Shown one piece after another: positions 21,056 to 32,514 of a stretch of DNA of 64,000 bases (position 1 is its first letter; each line of letters opens with the position of its first letter). The DNA lies in assembly GCA_034231615.1 (NCBI GenBank), contig CM067312.1, positions 7,117,747 through 7,181,746 of the forward strand, read 5' to 3'. Under the pieces are notes generated by a model, which saw only the letters and a list, made by a program, of their open reading frames with translations, was not told the DNA's origin and searched no databases. Origin of the DNA: Meghimatium bilineatum (taxonomy: Eukaryota > Mollusca > Gastropoda > Stylommatophora > Philomycidae). The position numbers were made by a program, and so were the translations under genes.

Positions 21056-21342
21056 TTCTTCTTCTTCTTCTTCTTCGTTCGTTCTCAAACTCCTGCAGAC
21101 CAGCAGGATGTAGTCCGGAAAACGGAATGCGTTGTGTCATGGTTTACAGCATTGCTGCGATATCTGCGCCTTTCGGCCTGACACATCCGACTTCAGCATG
21201 GCTTTGGGTCACTGACCCTATATGGGATGGGACAGCCAACTCCACCCCATAACCTCCTTAGTCGCCTTTTACGACATGCGTTGAAGGTAAACAGTGTTGC
21301 TATTCTTTGCTCCCCTTTCGGGCGCCGGCAACACACGGGCGA
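21056..21342 (-). mobile_element. SINE-A copy, full length
   Basis: Reverse complement with a long (CTT) tail, TTCGTTCTCAAACTCCTGCA, and end at AACACACGGGCGA. Confidence 0.88.
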
Positions 21343-21361
21343 TAATATATTCAAGTTTCAT

Positions 21362-21415
21362 TGGTTGAGTTGTTACTGATCCAGTGATCCATGGGCTCAT
21401 GCCCTTTTGCCCAAT
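21362..21415 (+). repeat. Short dispersed repeat (GCTGATCCAG...CATGGGCTCATGCCC)
   Basis: One of four copies in the window of a 40-55 bp sequence with CCATGGGCTCATGCCC; the others are at 22598, 31384 and 39547. Origin unknown, perhaps part of a LINE untranslated region. Confidence 0.6.
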
Positions 21416-21639
21416 GCTATTGTGTGATATATGCATGTGCTTGTGAGCTGCTTTATATGCATGTGCTTGTGAGCTGCTTTTTTCCATAGTGTTCCATTTA
21501 TCTGGCTTGTGAGGGAGAAACATTTTCCAGCCATAATCGAGTGCTGAAGACTCAAAAAGGTGGTGGTCAACAGTTTCGTAAGAATGGGTGTGCAGCTGGC
21601 ACCATGGGGTGTGTTATGGTAGTAGTATGTTCAGGTGAT

Positions 21640-21983
21640 TGTTAAACTGTACATGCTTTGTACGAAATCAGAATGTTAAACTGTACATGCTTTGTACAAA
21701 ATCAGAATGTTAAACTGTACATGCTTTGTACGAAATCGGAATGTTAAGCTGTACATGCTTTGTACGAAATCGGAATGTTAAACTGTACATGCTTTGTACG
21801 AAATCTTAATGTTAAACTGTACATGCTTTGTACGAAATCTTAATGTTAAGCTGTACATGCTTTGTACGAAATCGGAATGTTAAACTGTACATGCTTTGTA
21901 CGAAATCGGAATGTTAAACTGTACATGCTTTGTACGAAATCTTAATGTTAAACTGTACATGCTTTGTACGAAATCGGAAGATG
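21640..21983. repeat. 34-bp minisatellite, about 9-10 units
   Basis: Units AATGTTAAACTGTACATGCT + TTGTACGAAATCGG (or CTT), directly contiguous without spacers. Each contains the short inverted pair TGTACA/TGTACG. Confidence 0.9.
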
Positions 21984-22287
21984 ATACTCTGGTCTCTCCT
22001 TCCTAGGAGGTTCAAGTTTCATTAAACACACCTGTATTTACCTTTGTTAAAGTATTCTTGCAGGGCCGGTCTTAGGCCATTGAACCTATGCAGCCGGAGT
22101 GGGCCCCGCACTTCATAGGCCCATAAATTCATATTATAATTTATTTTATTATCCTCTTCCCTACCCAGACTGGGCCCTGCGCAATCCGTTTAACATTGGG
22201 CCCCGCAATTGTTAGGGCCGGCCCTGTATTCTTGATACAGAATTAGGGGATAAAACACAGAATTTAATTGTTATTATAAATTTAATA

Positions 22288-22441
22288 AGATGGATGTGTC
22301 AGGCCATTGGCACAAATAAAACAGCGACACAACGCATTTCCATTCTTAGGACTACATCCAGCTGGAAATCTAGTAGGACCATGGTCCTGCTACAAGGGAT
22401 ATCCAGCGGGAGTTTGAGAATGAACGCTGAAGAAGAACAAG
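22288..22441 (+). mobile_element. SINE-B copy
   Basis: GGATGTGTCAGGCCATTGG, AGTAGGACCATGGTCCTGCT and GAGTTTGAGAATGAACGC, GAA tail; one of the best preserved copies. Confidence 0.88.
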
Positions 22442-22597
22442 AACATGAAATTTACAAACATAGATCAGGGAAATAACTCAACTATGTGGTGCCGTCTATT
22501 AGAACAGTACCAACATTTAAAAAAAATGTTCATAAGATATTTAAAAAACTAACATATAAATGTTTTTAAGAATGTTCCGAAGGTTTTTAAATGGTTG

Positions 22598-22650
22598 GTT
22601 GGTTGCTGATCCAGCGGTCCATGGGCTCATGCCCTTTGACCTAATGCCAT
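22598..22650 (+). repeat. Short dispersed repeat, second copy
   Basis: GGTTGCTGATCCAGCGGTCC followed by ATGGGCTCATGCCCTTTGAC. The clearest of the four copies. Confidence 0.65.
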
Positions 22651-23054
22651 TAAATGGCATTATATTGCTGGGAAGTCTGTGGATTTTCGGCCCGCCCCGG
22701 GACAGAGCCAGAGAATAACTATCACACCTCCAGGAAGGTAGGTTTCAACCTATGCACTGCTCCTAGCCACTGTAGCCAAGATAGAGTTCACTGTGCTCAT
22801 TCCCCACCACCAATTGACTACTGGTTATGCCGAACTTCTCTATTGATCTAGGCATACAACCAAATGTTCATGTCAAAAGGATTGTCACGTCCTATGATGG
22901 GTCTCAGCCATAGGAAAAAACAGTGCTGTCAGTTTCCTCCTCCCCAGTGCTGCACAGTACATCTCTGGCTCCCTCCCAACCACAGATATAAATAACCAAA
23001 TGGTCAGAGGGTGTCCGACAAAGTGGATGGTGCCGCAGTAACCTAATGAACAAA

Positions 23055-23403
23055 TAGTCAAGCAAAATGAATTAAACAGGTTACTAAAACACCTTGCATA
23101 TTAATAAAAATATATTTTAAAAAGTATATATAAAAAAACATACAATAAAACTAAACAGGACAATTCTTCACGATGGCGTTGCCATCCCTGCACTATGGAG
23201 ACGGGGCTTGATGAAACCTAGTCATCTATTTTGTTGTTTTCTGTTGTTTGTCTCTTGAAAAAGGTTCAATTTGAGCCGATACGTGGAGAATTGTCCTGTT
23301 TAGTTTTATTGTATGTTTTTTTATATATACTTTTTAAAATATATTTTTATTAATAGGCAAGGTAAGTGTTTTAGTAACCTGTTTAATTCATTTTGCTTGA
23401 CTA
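23055..23403. mobile_element. Foldback / MITE-like element with about 118-bp inverted arms
   Basis: Arms 23055-23172 and 23282-23403 are about 95 percent reverse-complementary, differing mainly by a 4-bp indel. The outer ends read TAGTCAAGC and GCTTGACTA, consistent with a TA target duplication. The roughly 110-bp loop has no coding capacity and contains GAGCCGATACGTGG. High arm identity means recent activity or strong conversion. Confidence 0.85.
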
Positions 23404-23746
23404 CTCCCAACCACAGAGAGGGTGCATACATATATATTCAGGTAAACATGGAACGTATTTCAACAACAAAATAAAAAGCATAATTGTATAGATGACATGC
23501 CAAGAAGCTTCTATAAGAAGATAACCTCAATATAACGGCATGTCATCTACTACGGTTTTCTGTTGCATGTGTGGTTTGTCTAGTGGGCCATTGGTGAGAC
23601 CCACAGACGCAACCACATGCGTAAGGTTTTTAAATAAAATATGAACACATTCCTGTTTCCAAAAGTTTTCTGAAGGTTTTTTTTATAAAAGATTAACACA
23701 TCTGTGATTTAAAAGTACAAATAATTGTCATGGTTTTTCCCCCCAG

Positions 23747-23995
23747 TGAAACTGTCAGGGTTTCCAGCTCTCAAACAAGTGGTGAGTCATCATTATGGGA
23801 CATTCTTGACAAGAACTGACTCGAAAGAAGTCAAAATTGGCAAAGAAACTATCAAAAGAGCACGGGCCGTGTGGCAGGAGTTGTCAAAAGAAATGTACAC
23901 ACAGCCTAGCCTATTGAAGCTGGTTTTGTTAAGGAATACGATATTTGTGTCTTACGGGATCTTGAATAGTATATACTTGGAATATTTGCCTGGCC
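23747..23995 (+). CDS. GRXCR-type glutaredoxin-domain protein, further exon (3' limit uncertain)
   Basis: The acceptor TTTTTCCCCCCAG opens a phase-1 exon that continues the frame from 20976: VKLSGFPALKQVVSHHYGTF, then KIGKETIKRARAVWQELSKE. The frame stays open to GCCTGGCC before a strong GTAAGA at 23996, taken here as the donor; an earlier donor is possible because the last 30 residues look less protein-like. Function not recognised. A SINE-A copy starts 58 bp further on. Confidence 0.55.
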
Positions 23996-24052
23996 GTAAG
24001 ATATTTCGTGTCTTGTGGAAGTTTTTTAAGTTTTATAGAGAATTATACAGTA

Positions 24053-24338
24053 GCTGCCCGTGTTTTACCGTGGCCCGAAAGGGGAGCAAAGAATAGCAAT
24101 ACTATTTACCTTCCACGCATGTCATAAAAAGCGACTAAGGAGGTTATGGGATAGAGTTGGCTGTCCCATCCCATATAGGGTCAGTGAACAAAGCCATGCT
24201 GAAGTCAGATGTGTCAGGCCGAAAGGCGCAGATATTGCAGCAATGCTGTAAACCATGACACAACGCATACGTTCTCTGGACTACATCCTGCTAATCTGCA
24301 GGAGTTTGAGAATGAACGCAGAAGAAGAAGAAGAAGAA
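24053..24338 (+). mobile_element. SINE-A copy
   Basis: Full-length: TGTTTTACCGTGGCCCGAAA to GAATGAACGCAGAAGAAG with a GAA tail of about six triplets. Confidence 0.87.
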
Positions 24339-24354
24339 TGACCATGTGGCAACA

Positions 24355-24475
24355 ATGACCTGGGCTTCTAGTTCAGGGTGCAAAGAATAGGGTAACTGTC
24401 TTCTTTCCAGACATATCATAAGAGGCAACTAAGGATAGTTGGGGGCTGACAACATGTTGGTTGTGTGAAAATCAT
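24355..24475 (+). mobile_element. Diverged SINE-A-like fragment
   Basis: Begins TTCTAGTTCAGGGTGCAAAG and has CATATCATAAGAGGCAACTA; a reversed relative of the same start lies around 14430-14500. No 3' half. Confidence 0.5.
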
Positions 24476-24689
24476 TGTAACTGCATCTGCATTTCCTGCC
24501 TAGATGTTTTACTTTTGTCTTCTGTCAAATGGTCTCCATGGATGCCGGAGAGATGCAGGACAGCAAATATCCATTTCTTGGCAGACTTCTAGGTGGAATG
24601 CTAGGTATACCACAAGTGGAGATGGTTCTAAAGATATGACGGAAGAATTAATAACTAATTGCCTTAGATGCTACACTCCTGGCAAAATG

Positions 24690-26405
24690 TGATGTGATTT
24701 ATGCTACACTCCTGCCAGGATGTGATGATATATGCTCCATTCCTGGCAGGATGTGATGATATATGCTACACTCCTGGCAGGATGTGATTATATATGCTAC
24801 ACTCCTGGCAGGATGTGATTATATATGCTACACTCCTGGCAGGATGTGATGACATATCCAACACTCCTGGCAGATGTGATGTGATATATGCTACACTCCT
24901 GGCAGGATGTGATGATATATGCTACACTCCTGGCAGGATGTGATGATATATGCTACACTCCTGGCAGGATGTTATGATATATGCTACACTCCTGGAAGGA
25001 TGTGATGACATATCCAACACTCCTGGCAGAGTTGATGTGATATATGCTACACTCCTGGCAGGATGTGATGATATATGCTACACTCCTGGCAGGATGTTAT
25101 GATATATGCTACACTCCTGGAAGGATGTGATGACATATCCAACACTCCTGGCAGATGTGATGTGATATATGCTACACTCCTGGCAGGATGTGATGTGATA
25201 TATGCTACACTCCTGGCAGATGTGATGTGATATATGCTACATTCCTTGCAGGATGTGATTTGACCTATGCTACACTCCTAGCAGGATGTGATGACATATC
25301 CTACACTCCTGGCAGGATGTGATGATATATCCAACACTCCTGGCAGGATGTGATGATAATGCTACACTCCTGGCAGGATGTGATGATATATGCTACACTC
25401 CTGGCAGGATGTGATTATATATGCTACACTCCTGGCAGGATGTGATGATATATGCTACACTCCTGGCAGGATGTGATGATATATGCTACACTCCTGGCAG
25501 GATGTGATGACATATCCAACACTCCTGGCAGATGTGATGTGATATATGCTACACTCCTGGCAGGATGTGATGATATATGCTACACTCCTGGCAGGATGTT
25601 ATGATATATGCTACACTCCTGGCAGGATGTTATGATATATGCTACACTCCTGGAAGGATGTGATGACATATCCAACACTCCTGGCAGATGTGATGTGATA
25701 TATGCTACACTCCTGGCAGGATGTGATGATATATGCTACACTCCTGGCAGGATGTTATGATATATGCTACACTCCTGGAAGGATGTGATGACATATCCAA
25801 CACTCCTGGCAGATGTGATGTGATATATGCTACACTCCTGGCAGGATGTGATGTGATATATGCTACACTCCTGGCAGATGTGATGTGATATATGCTACAT
25901 TCCTTGCAGGATGTGATTTGACCTATGCTACACTCCTAGCAGGATGTGATGACATATCCTACACTCCTGGCAGGATGTGATGATATATCCAACACTCCTG
26001 GCAGGATGTGATGATAATGCTACATTCCTGATGATATTGCTACACTCCTGGCAGGATGTGATTATATATGATACACTCCTGGCAGGATGTGTTGATATAT
26101 GCTACACTCCTGGCAGATGTGATGATATATACTACACTCCTGGCAGGATGTGATGTAATATAGGCTACACTCCTGGCAGAATGTGATTTGATATATGCTA
26201 CACTCCTGTCAGGATGTGATGACATATCCTACACTCCTGGCAGGATATGATGATATATCATACACTCCTGGCAGGATTTTATGATGTATGCTACACTCCT
26301 GTCAGGATTTGATGATATATGCTACACTCCTGAGAGATGTGATATGATATATGCTACACTCCTGAGAGATGTGATATGATATATGCTACACTCCTGTCAG
26401 GATTT
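24690..26405. repeat. 31-bp minisatellite, about 55 units, with 658-bp higher-order repeat
   Basis: Units GATATATGCTACACTCCTGG + CAGGATGTGAT with variants (ACATATCC, CAGATGTG, ATTCCTTGCAGG). The variant order from about 24720 to 25377 recurs from 25378 to about 26035: the diagnostic ATTCCTTGCA sits at 25241 and 25899, exactly 658 bp apart. The terminal third is more diverged. Confidence 0.93.
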
Positions 26406-26672
26406 GATGATCTTCGAATACTGCTGCACTGAAATGTCTCCCTTTGGGGACTAAACATGCATCTATAACTGCCACTCCACCCCCCCCCTCCCAAACACCA
26501 AAAACCACATATACAAAAAACTCTGAGACAGCAAACTGTATGCACTTTAATGTTACCTAGGTTGCTCATTTGAGGAAGACCTGTGCTTGTGTCAGGAAGG
26601 CTATGGTCTGTTGAGAACTACTAGCTCACAGCTAAATGGATTAATTTATCAGCATCCTCTCAGTTAAATCAT

Positions 26673-26946
26673 CCATATGTTTCCGGGACCAGAAAGGGGA
26701 GAAAATAATAGCAGTACTGTTTACTTTCCATGCATGTTGTATGAGGCAAATAAGGAGGTTATTGAGTGGAGTTAACTGTCCCATCCCATGTAGGGTCAAA
26801 CTGACCCAAAAACCATCCTGAAGTCGGATATGTCAGGCCAAATGATGCAGATATTATAGCAAAACTATAAACCATGACACAACACATTCTGTTCTCTGGA
26901 CTACATCCTGTTAATTTGCAGGAGTTTGAGCATGAATTCAAGAAGA
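26673..26946 (+). mobile_element. SINE-A copy, diverged
   Basis: TGTTTCCGGGACCAGAAAGG to GAGTTTGAGCATGAATTCAA; tail shortened to GAAGAAT. About 85 percent identical to other copies. Confidence 0.8.
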
Positions 26947-26954
26947 ATGTCAGT

Positions 26955-27195
26955 TAAATGTGTATCCGAACGGTTAAAACACCTGCTTCACAATTGGGTA
27001 GCTTGAGTTCATATCACAGTAATCCAGTATGTTCAAAGTCATGCAGAAAACAGATGTGCTGGGCCAGAAGGCACAATATAATGCAGATCCGCTGTGAAAC
27101 CAGCAGCACAACGTACATCACGCTCCTCTACATAAATTATACAAACTCTCATTTTGGTTATCAGAGAGTAAACGCAGAAGAAGAAGAAGAAGGAA
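26955..27195 (+). mobile_element. SINE-C copy, possibly with a tRNA-like head
   Basis: The SINE-C body runs 27036-27195 (CAGATGTGCTGGGCCAGAAG, CTGTGAAACCAGCAGCACAA, tail AACGCAGAAGAAGAAG). Just upstream, CGAACGGTTAAAACACC and GAGTTCATATC resemble degenerate A and B boxes, hinting that SINE-C is tRNA-derived; the other two copies lack this part. Confidence 0.65.
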
Positions 27196-27404
27196 TGGCT
27201 CAAACATGTATCAAGATTGCCAAAAGAAAATGCTTCACAAAGAGATTTATCATTTAATTATAATGGTAATGATAATAAAGCAAAATATTGATAGTTAAAA
27301 CAGGTAAAACCCTTTTGTTTTTATGGGGAATGTATCTACAGACCTTTCATAATTATTGCTATATTGTTTTGGCAAAACAGTTTTAATTTTTTTTAAATTT
27401 CCAG

Positions 27405-27605
27405 AATAAAATCCTTGTTGTACTCTATAAACATGAATAGATGGAAATTATTTCTCAAGTATAAAATCTTTGTTGTACTCTATAAACATGAATAGATGGA
27501 AATCATTTCTCAAGTATAAAATCTTTGTTGTACTCTATAAACATGAATAGATGGAAATTATTTCTCAAGTATAAAATCCTTGTTGTACTCTATAAAAATG
27601 AATAG
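27405..27605. repeat. 55-bp minisatellite, about 3.5 units
   Basis: Units AAAATCTTTGTTGTACTCTA followed by TAAACATGAATAGATGGAAA and a variable TTATTTCTCAAGTAT end. Confidence 0.9.
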
Positions 27606-27795
27606 ATTTGCAAAAATATACAAATTATTAGTAGCTTATAATTTTTTTAATATAAATATTTGCAACTGACCTAATTCGTCAACGGTTTGAAAAATTCTGA
27701 TCTTGTTTTCTAATAATTTATGATAGGTATTTAAGTAGTCAATACACAATGTATTCGATGCTTTTATGTCTAAAAATGTTAACCTTATTCGATGC

Positions 27796-27970
27796 TTCTA
27801 TGTCTTCTTCTTCTTCTTCAGCGTTCATTCTCAAACTCCGACTGGATCTCTCTTGTAGCAGAACAATGCACCTACTAGATATCCAGCAGGATGTAGTCCA
27901 GAGAATGGAAATGCCTTGTGTCACTGTTTTATTTGCGCCAATGGCCCGACATATCTGTATTCGGCGGTCT
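27796..27970 (-). mobile_element. SINE-B copy
   Basis: Reverse complement with (CTT) tail and CAGCGTTCATTCTCAAACTC. Flanks CTTCTATGTCT and CTTTTATGTCT look like a slightly diverged 11-bp target duplication, within a local 39-bp duplication of the target. Confidence 0.87.
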
Positions 27971-28049
27971 TTTATGTCTAAAAATGTTAACCGTATGAAT
28001 ATTTTTATCAATGACATCAGAAGCAAAAACAAAATATACATTTTCATTA

Positions 28050-28745
28050 TTTACAAACTTTGTTTACTTGCTACAACTTTGTTTACTTGCTACAACTTTG
28101 TTTACTTGCTACAACTTTGTTTACTTGCTACAACTTTGTTTACTTGCTACAACTTTGTTTACTTAGCACAACGTTGTTTACTTACTACAACTTACTACAA
28201 GTTTGTTTACTTACTACAACTTATTGACTTAGTACAACTTTGTTTACTTACTACAACTTTGTTTACTTGCTACAACTTTGTTTACTTAGCACAACGTTGT
28301 TTACTTACTACAACTTACTACAAGTTTGTTTACTTACTACAACTTATTGACTTAGTACAACTTTGTTTACTTACTACAACTTTGTTTACTTACTACAACT
28401 TATTGACTTAGTACAACTTTGTTTACTTACTACAACTTATTGACTTAGTACAACTTTGTTTACTTACTACAACTTTGTTTACTTACTACAACTTATTGAC
28501 TTACTACAACTTTGTTTACTTAGCACAACTTTGTTTACTTGCTACAACTTATTGACTTACTACAACTGTGTTTACTTACTACAACTTATTGACTTACTAC
28601 AACTGTGTTTACTTACTACAACTTATTGACTTACTACAACTGTGTTTACTTACTACAACTTACAACAAGTTTGTTTAGTTACTACAACTTATTGACTTAC
28701 TACAACTGTGTTTACTTACTACAACTTATTGACTTACTACAACTT
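28050..28745. repeat. 18/19-bp minisatellite, about 37 units
   Basis: Mixed units TTTGTTTACTTGCTACAAC (19 bp) and TTATTGACTTACTACAAC (18 bp) in irregular blocks, with larger duplicated blocks (28150-28260 and 28270-28380). No gene. Confidence 0.9.
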
Positions 28746-28749
28746 GCAA

Positions 28750-30260
28750 TAAAGTAAAATACCTCCTCATGCAGATGTATGAACCTCCACTAGTTTGAAA
28801 TGAATTAGGTATTATATTTTCAGAAATAATTATGTCATCACAGCTCTTTGATGTTTCAGGGGTGTCGACCGCTCCTATATACACAACCAGCATCAAAAGT
28901 ACCTAAACATAATCCAAGCCTCTTTAGTTATTTTATTTGTCATTAAGCTGGTCGCAACTATAACAAATAATTACTATTGCAATCTTTTATCTCTTAATGA
29001 ACTATAAATAATAACGATAGCTTGTTCCACACTGTTCAGAAACAGTTACACTTGTTTTTATTTCTCAGAAATAAACAACGCATATTACAGTAAAAACAAT
29101 CAGACTTTTAAGACTTTTTAGTGAAAATAGAAGAATTCTAGCATGTAGCAGTAATGAATTTGGTGAACATAAAAGTCTCTATTAGCAAACAACGAAGTAT
29201 AAACTGATAAAAATATGTTTTGATGGAAACCAAAACCGATAGGCCTATTTCAGTTATTGGTCCCATATCTTCTTTAAAACTCTGATATATCAGTGATTCG
29301 TCCGGAAAGAGTTAGTGACCATTTGGTAGACAATACATTTTTATCTGTTTGTTTTTCTTATTATTGAGCCATATATGTCAATAATTATATCTTGTGGCTG
29401 TGAGTGTTGCTGGATAGGGGCCTAAGTTCTTGCATCATTCCCTCTGTCCTGTGGGAGGAATTGTGACACTTTCTATCTATATCACAATATTTGTTAATGA
29501 CTTTTTCTCTGTGCTTGCTTCCACCCATTCACAATCTCTTCCTACGTCTTCCAGCCTGCAGACTCTCAGTTTTTGTGTTTGCAGGCACCCAATCACATAA
29601 ATGGCTGAAACTATTTGGTGATATCACATATTGGCCACGTTTTCCCACAAGGGCCATGTGACTGAATTTCTTCAATATGGCTGTTAAAGATCAGGTAACT
29701 CTAATGTAATTGACGTTTTTCTGCTTAATATTTTCTTGCTTCAAGTAAAGTCTTCATCTTTTTTTATTTTCAATTACTCAGGCAGCAAAGCAAATATAAG
29801 ATGCAAGTACTGCAGATACTTTTGCTTATGACATGGAAGGAACAGAATTGGAATCTTAAGTACAGTACAGAGGATTTTTTCCATATTTATTCGAACTTTG
29901 ACATTTACAAAAATGAGTGGAATGCTCAAATACATTGAAAATGTTGTAAATAGTTTGAATTATACTCACAATTTACTTCCAACCATTATAATCAAGATTA
30001 TGTAACTGACACAGATGTTTGAATGCTGGAATCATTGTAATTGCATGTTTGGTCAATTGCCATTTGTGCTGAGATCTTTTGATCGCAAAGTAAGATTTGT
30101 GGCTCTATTGTAATTTCTATTTGTGTGTTGATTATTTATACAGACTGGGTGTTGTACATTCGATGAGATGGCTGACTGTATTTGCATAAAATAACCTGAA
30201 ATGAAGAAATATTTAACCCTGAAATAAACAGGTCTTTCGTGTCATGTTGCTTTTATTTTA
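28750..30260. other. No gene recognised
   Basis: AT-rich intronic-type sequence. A block at 29400-29460 (TTCTTGCATCATTCC) recurs at 33790 and may be LINE-derived; nothing else could be assigned. Confidence 0.4.
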
Positions 30261-30269
30261 CTAAGATTT

Positions 30270-30335
30270 AAGATTAGTTAAGTCACTGACTTATCACTCA
30301 AAGGATCATGGTTCAAGTCTCAGAACAGCCACCAT
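30270..30335 (+). repeat. tRNA-like SINE head
   Basis: TTAGTTAAGTCACTGAC (A-box-like) and ATGGTTCAAGTCTC (B-box) with tRNA-like spacing. Body possibly to about 30430. Confidence 0.45.
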
Positions 30336-30437
30336 TGATGCATCTTGTACAAGGAGTACAAATGACTGGGATTTGTGAGGATAAATAAGTACAGCAAGAA
30401 GAACATTGTGCCTTTATGTCAGAAGAAACTGCAGAAG

Positions 30438-30583
30438 TAGAATGTGTCGGACGATTGGCACAAATAAAATGTGACGCAATGCATTACCATTCTATGGACT
30501 ACATCCTGCTGGAAATCTAGTAGGACATTGTCTTTCTTTCTGCAAGAGAGATCCAATTGGAGTTTCAGAATTAACACTAACTA
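30438..30583 (+). mobile_element. SINE-B copy, diverged
   Basis: GAATGTGTCGGACGATTGGC, GGACTACATCCTGCTGGAAA, GAGAGATCCAATTGGAGTTT; the central palindrome is degraded and the tail lost. Confidence 0.75.
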
Positions 30584-30835
30584 TCAACATGACATCTCAA
30601 AAGAAAGCTGAGAATTAATACCATAGTACATGTCTTCCACCTCTACAGCATGATATGCTACAGCCTATTCTTGATCAGGATCCAGCGTGATGTCACTGGA
30701 AACATTTCCATAAGTGTTCTGTTGACCAGTCTGTCAGTTATCTAAGAGTGTATAAGTTCAGTTTCCCTCCAAGTCAGTTGCTGGTTTGAGTTATTCTGAT
30801 CTTTCCTCTTACCTGGCAGGACTTCCAGAATTTGG

Positions 30836-31790
30836 TCAATCAATTTCATAAAATTTGGCAACCCTGTTCCATGTCACTCTCATTTTGATCATTCCTTGAA
30901 AATGTATCTCTTTCAGCATCCTCTTCATCATTTTTAGCACCTCCAACTTCCCATCTCTTGTCTTGGTGGTGCACTCTGTTAGACTATAACCTGGCCATCT
31001 TGTGATGTTACTCTCCCACTTGTATCTCTGCCTACCTCTTGCTCGCTTCCCTTCGACTTTACCCTTAAGTAAGGTCTTCAACAAGGTGTCATGTCTTTTA
31101 ATGTGTCCAAAATATTTTATTTGTTTCATCTTTATTTCCTTTATAATAATTCTTTCATCATATTAAGTGTTGTTAGAATTTCTTTGTTTATTTTCTTTCC
31201 ATGATGTTCTCCCTATTTTTCTCTATATCCACATCTCAAAGGCATGAATTCTGTCTTCTAATTATTTGTTAAGTGTCCATGTTTCTGAGTCATACACTAT
31301 AGATATAGAATAAATGTAGCATTTTATAATTCTCATTTTTAGCTTCTGTTTAATATCTGACATCATTTGTGATTATGTGTCCGAGGTTGCTGATCCAGGG
31401 GTCCATGTCCTTTGACCCATGTTTTTGAGATATTGATAATATTCAATTTGTTGTAGTTTCTCTCTATGTATTTTTGTGTTTAGCACCTATTCTTGTGTGA
31501 CTTTGCTGATTATCATGGTTTTTTTGTGGAATGTTTATATCTAGTCCATATTCTTTATTTGATTTATTGACTTGGTCTTTGTAGCTCCTGTTCACATTCT
31601 GCTAAAAGAACAGTGTCATCTGCATATCTCATGTTGTTTATTATTTTTCCAATAATCTTGAGTCCTGGCATTCCTTCTATATGTTTAAAGATATTATCTG
31701 TGTAGATATTAAATAGGCTGGGTGATAAGATATATTCTTGTTTTATCACTATTTATTTCTATGTATGATGATTAGCTGTTTTCACACCTT
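30836..31790 (-). mobile_element. LINE 3' half (RT to C-terminus), decayed
   Basis: Minus strand: YILSPSLFNIYTDNI and INNMRYADDTVLLAE (RT active site, 31564-31749), then ETWTL...HAFEMWIYRKIGRTSWKE in other frames around 31200-31300, then YFGHIKRHDTLLKTLLKG and EGKRARGRQRYKWESNI (30836-31129). The order is colinear with RTE/L2-type LINE polyproteins. Several frameshifts. A short dispersed repeat (31384-31420) sits inside it. Confidence 0.82.
31384..31420 (+). repeat. Short dispersed repeat, third copy
   Basis: GTTGCTGATCCAGGGGTCCA then TGTCCTTTGACCCA, missing a few bases; located within a LINE. Confidence 0.55.
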
Positions 31791-32117
31791 ATTGATGAAA
31801 TTTTTTCCCAAATATTTCTAATCAGTCTGATATCTTTTCCATCTATGCAAATTTCTTGAAGACATTCAATTAATTTTTAATATTGTAAAAGCTTTGTCAG
31901 AGTGCATCTAAAACTGTCCTAAAATTAACTCAGATTGTGATGTTTGACCTGACCATCATCCAGCAAACATAAGTGTTTCAACCCTCCTACAGTGAACAGC
32001 ACCATAAGTCAGTCATCAAGGTCAATAACAATTGTCTCTACCAATCAATAGATTCATTTATCTCGGTAGTACTCTCCCCAGAACCAAAATCAACAGCAGA
32101 ATCTCTAAAGCAATGTA

Positions 32118-32458
32118 CATTTGGCATATGTGCGACAATGTGTGGTGACATTTGGCAGACTGTGTGACAATGTGTGGTAAAATTTGGCAGACTGTGCGAC
32201 AATGTATGGTAACATTTGGCAGACTGTGCGCCAATGTGTGATAACATTTGGCAGACTGTGCAACAGTGTATGGTAACATTTGGCAGACTGTGCGACAATG
32301 TGTGGTAACATTTGGCAGACTGTGCGACAATGTGTGGTAACATTTGGCAGATTGTGACAATGTGTGATAACATTTGGCAGACTGTGCGACAGTGTATGGT
32401 AACATTTGGCAGACTGTGCGACAATGTGTGGTAACATTTGGCAGACTGTGCGACAATG
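32118..32458. repeat. 32-bp minisatellite, about 11 units
   Basis: Units GGTAACATTTGGCAGACTGT + GCGACAATGTGT. The unit length is not a multiple of three and it lacks stops on the minus strand, so all three minus frames are open; no gene is implied. Confidence 0.92.
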
Positions 32459-32514
32459 TGCAGAAGGGCATTTCCTTTTGAGAAATGTTCACAAAATTTA
32501 GTCTATCATGCCAT

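Noticed and set aside
24690-26405. CRISPR-like regular repeat array
   Set aside because: Units are contiguous without unique spacers, and the genome is eukaryotic; it is a minisatellite. The same holds for the 34-bp array at 21.6 kb with its short inverted pair.
32038-32492. Three overlapping minus-strand open frames of 110-144 codons
   Set aside because: A 32-bp stop-free unit automatically opens all three frames; they are not genes.
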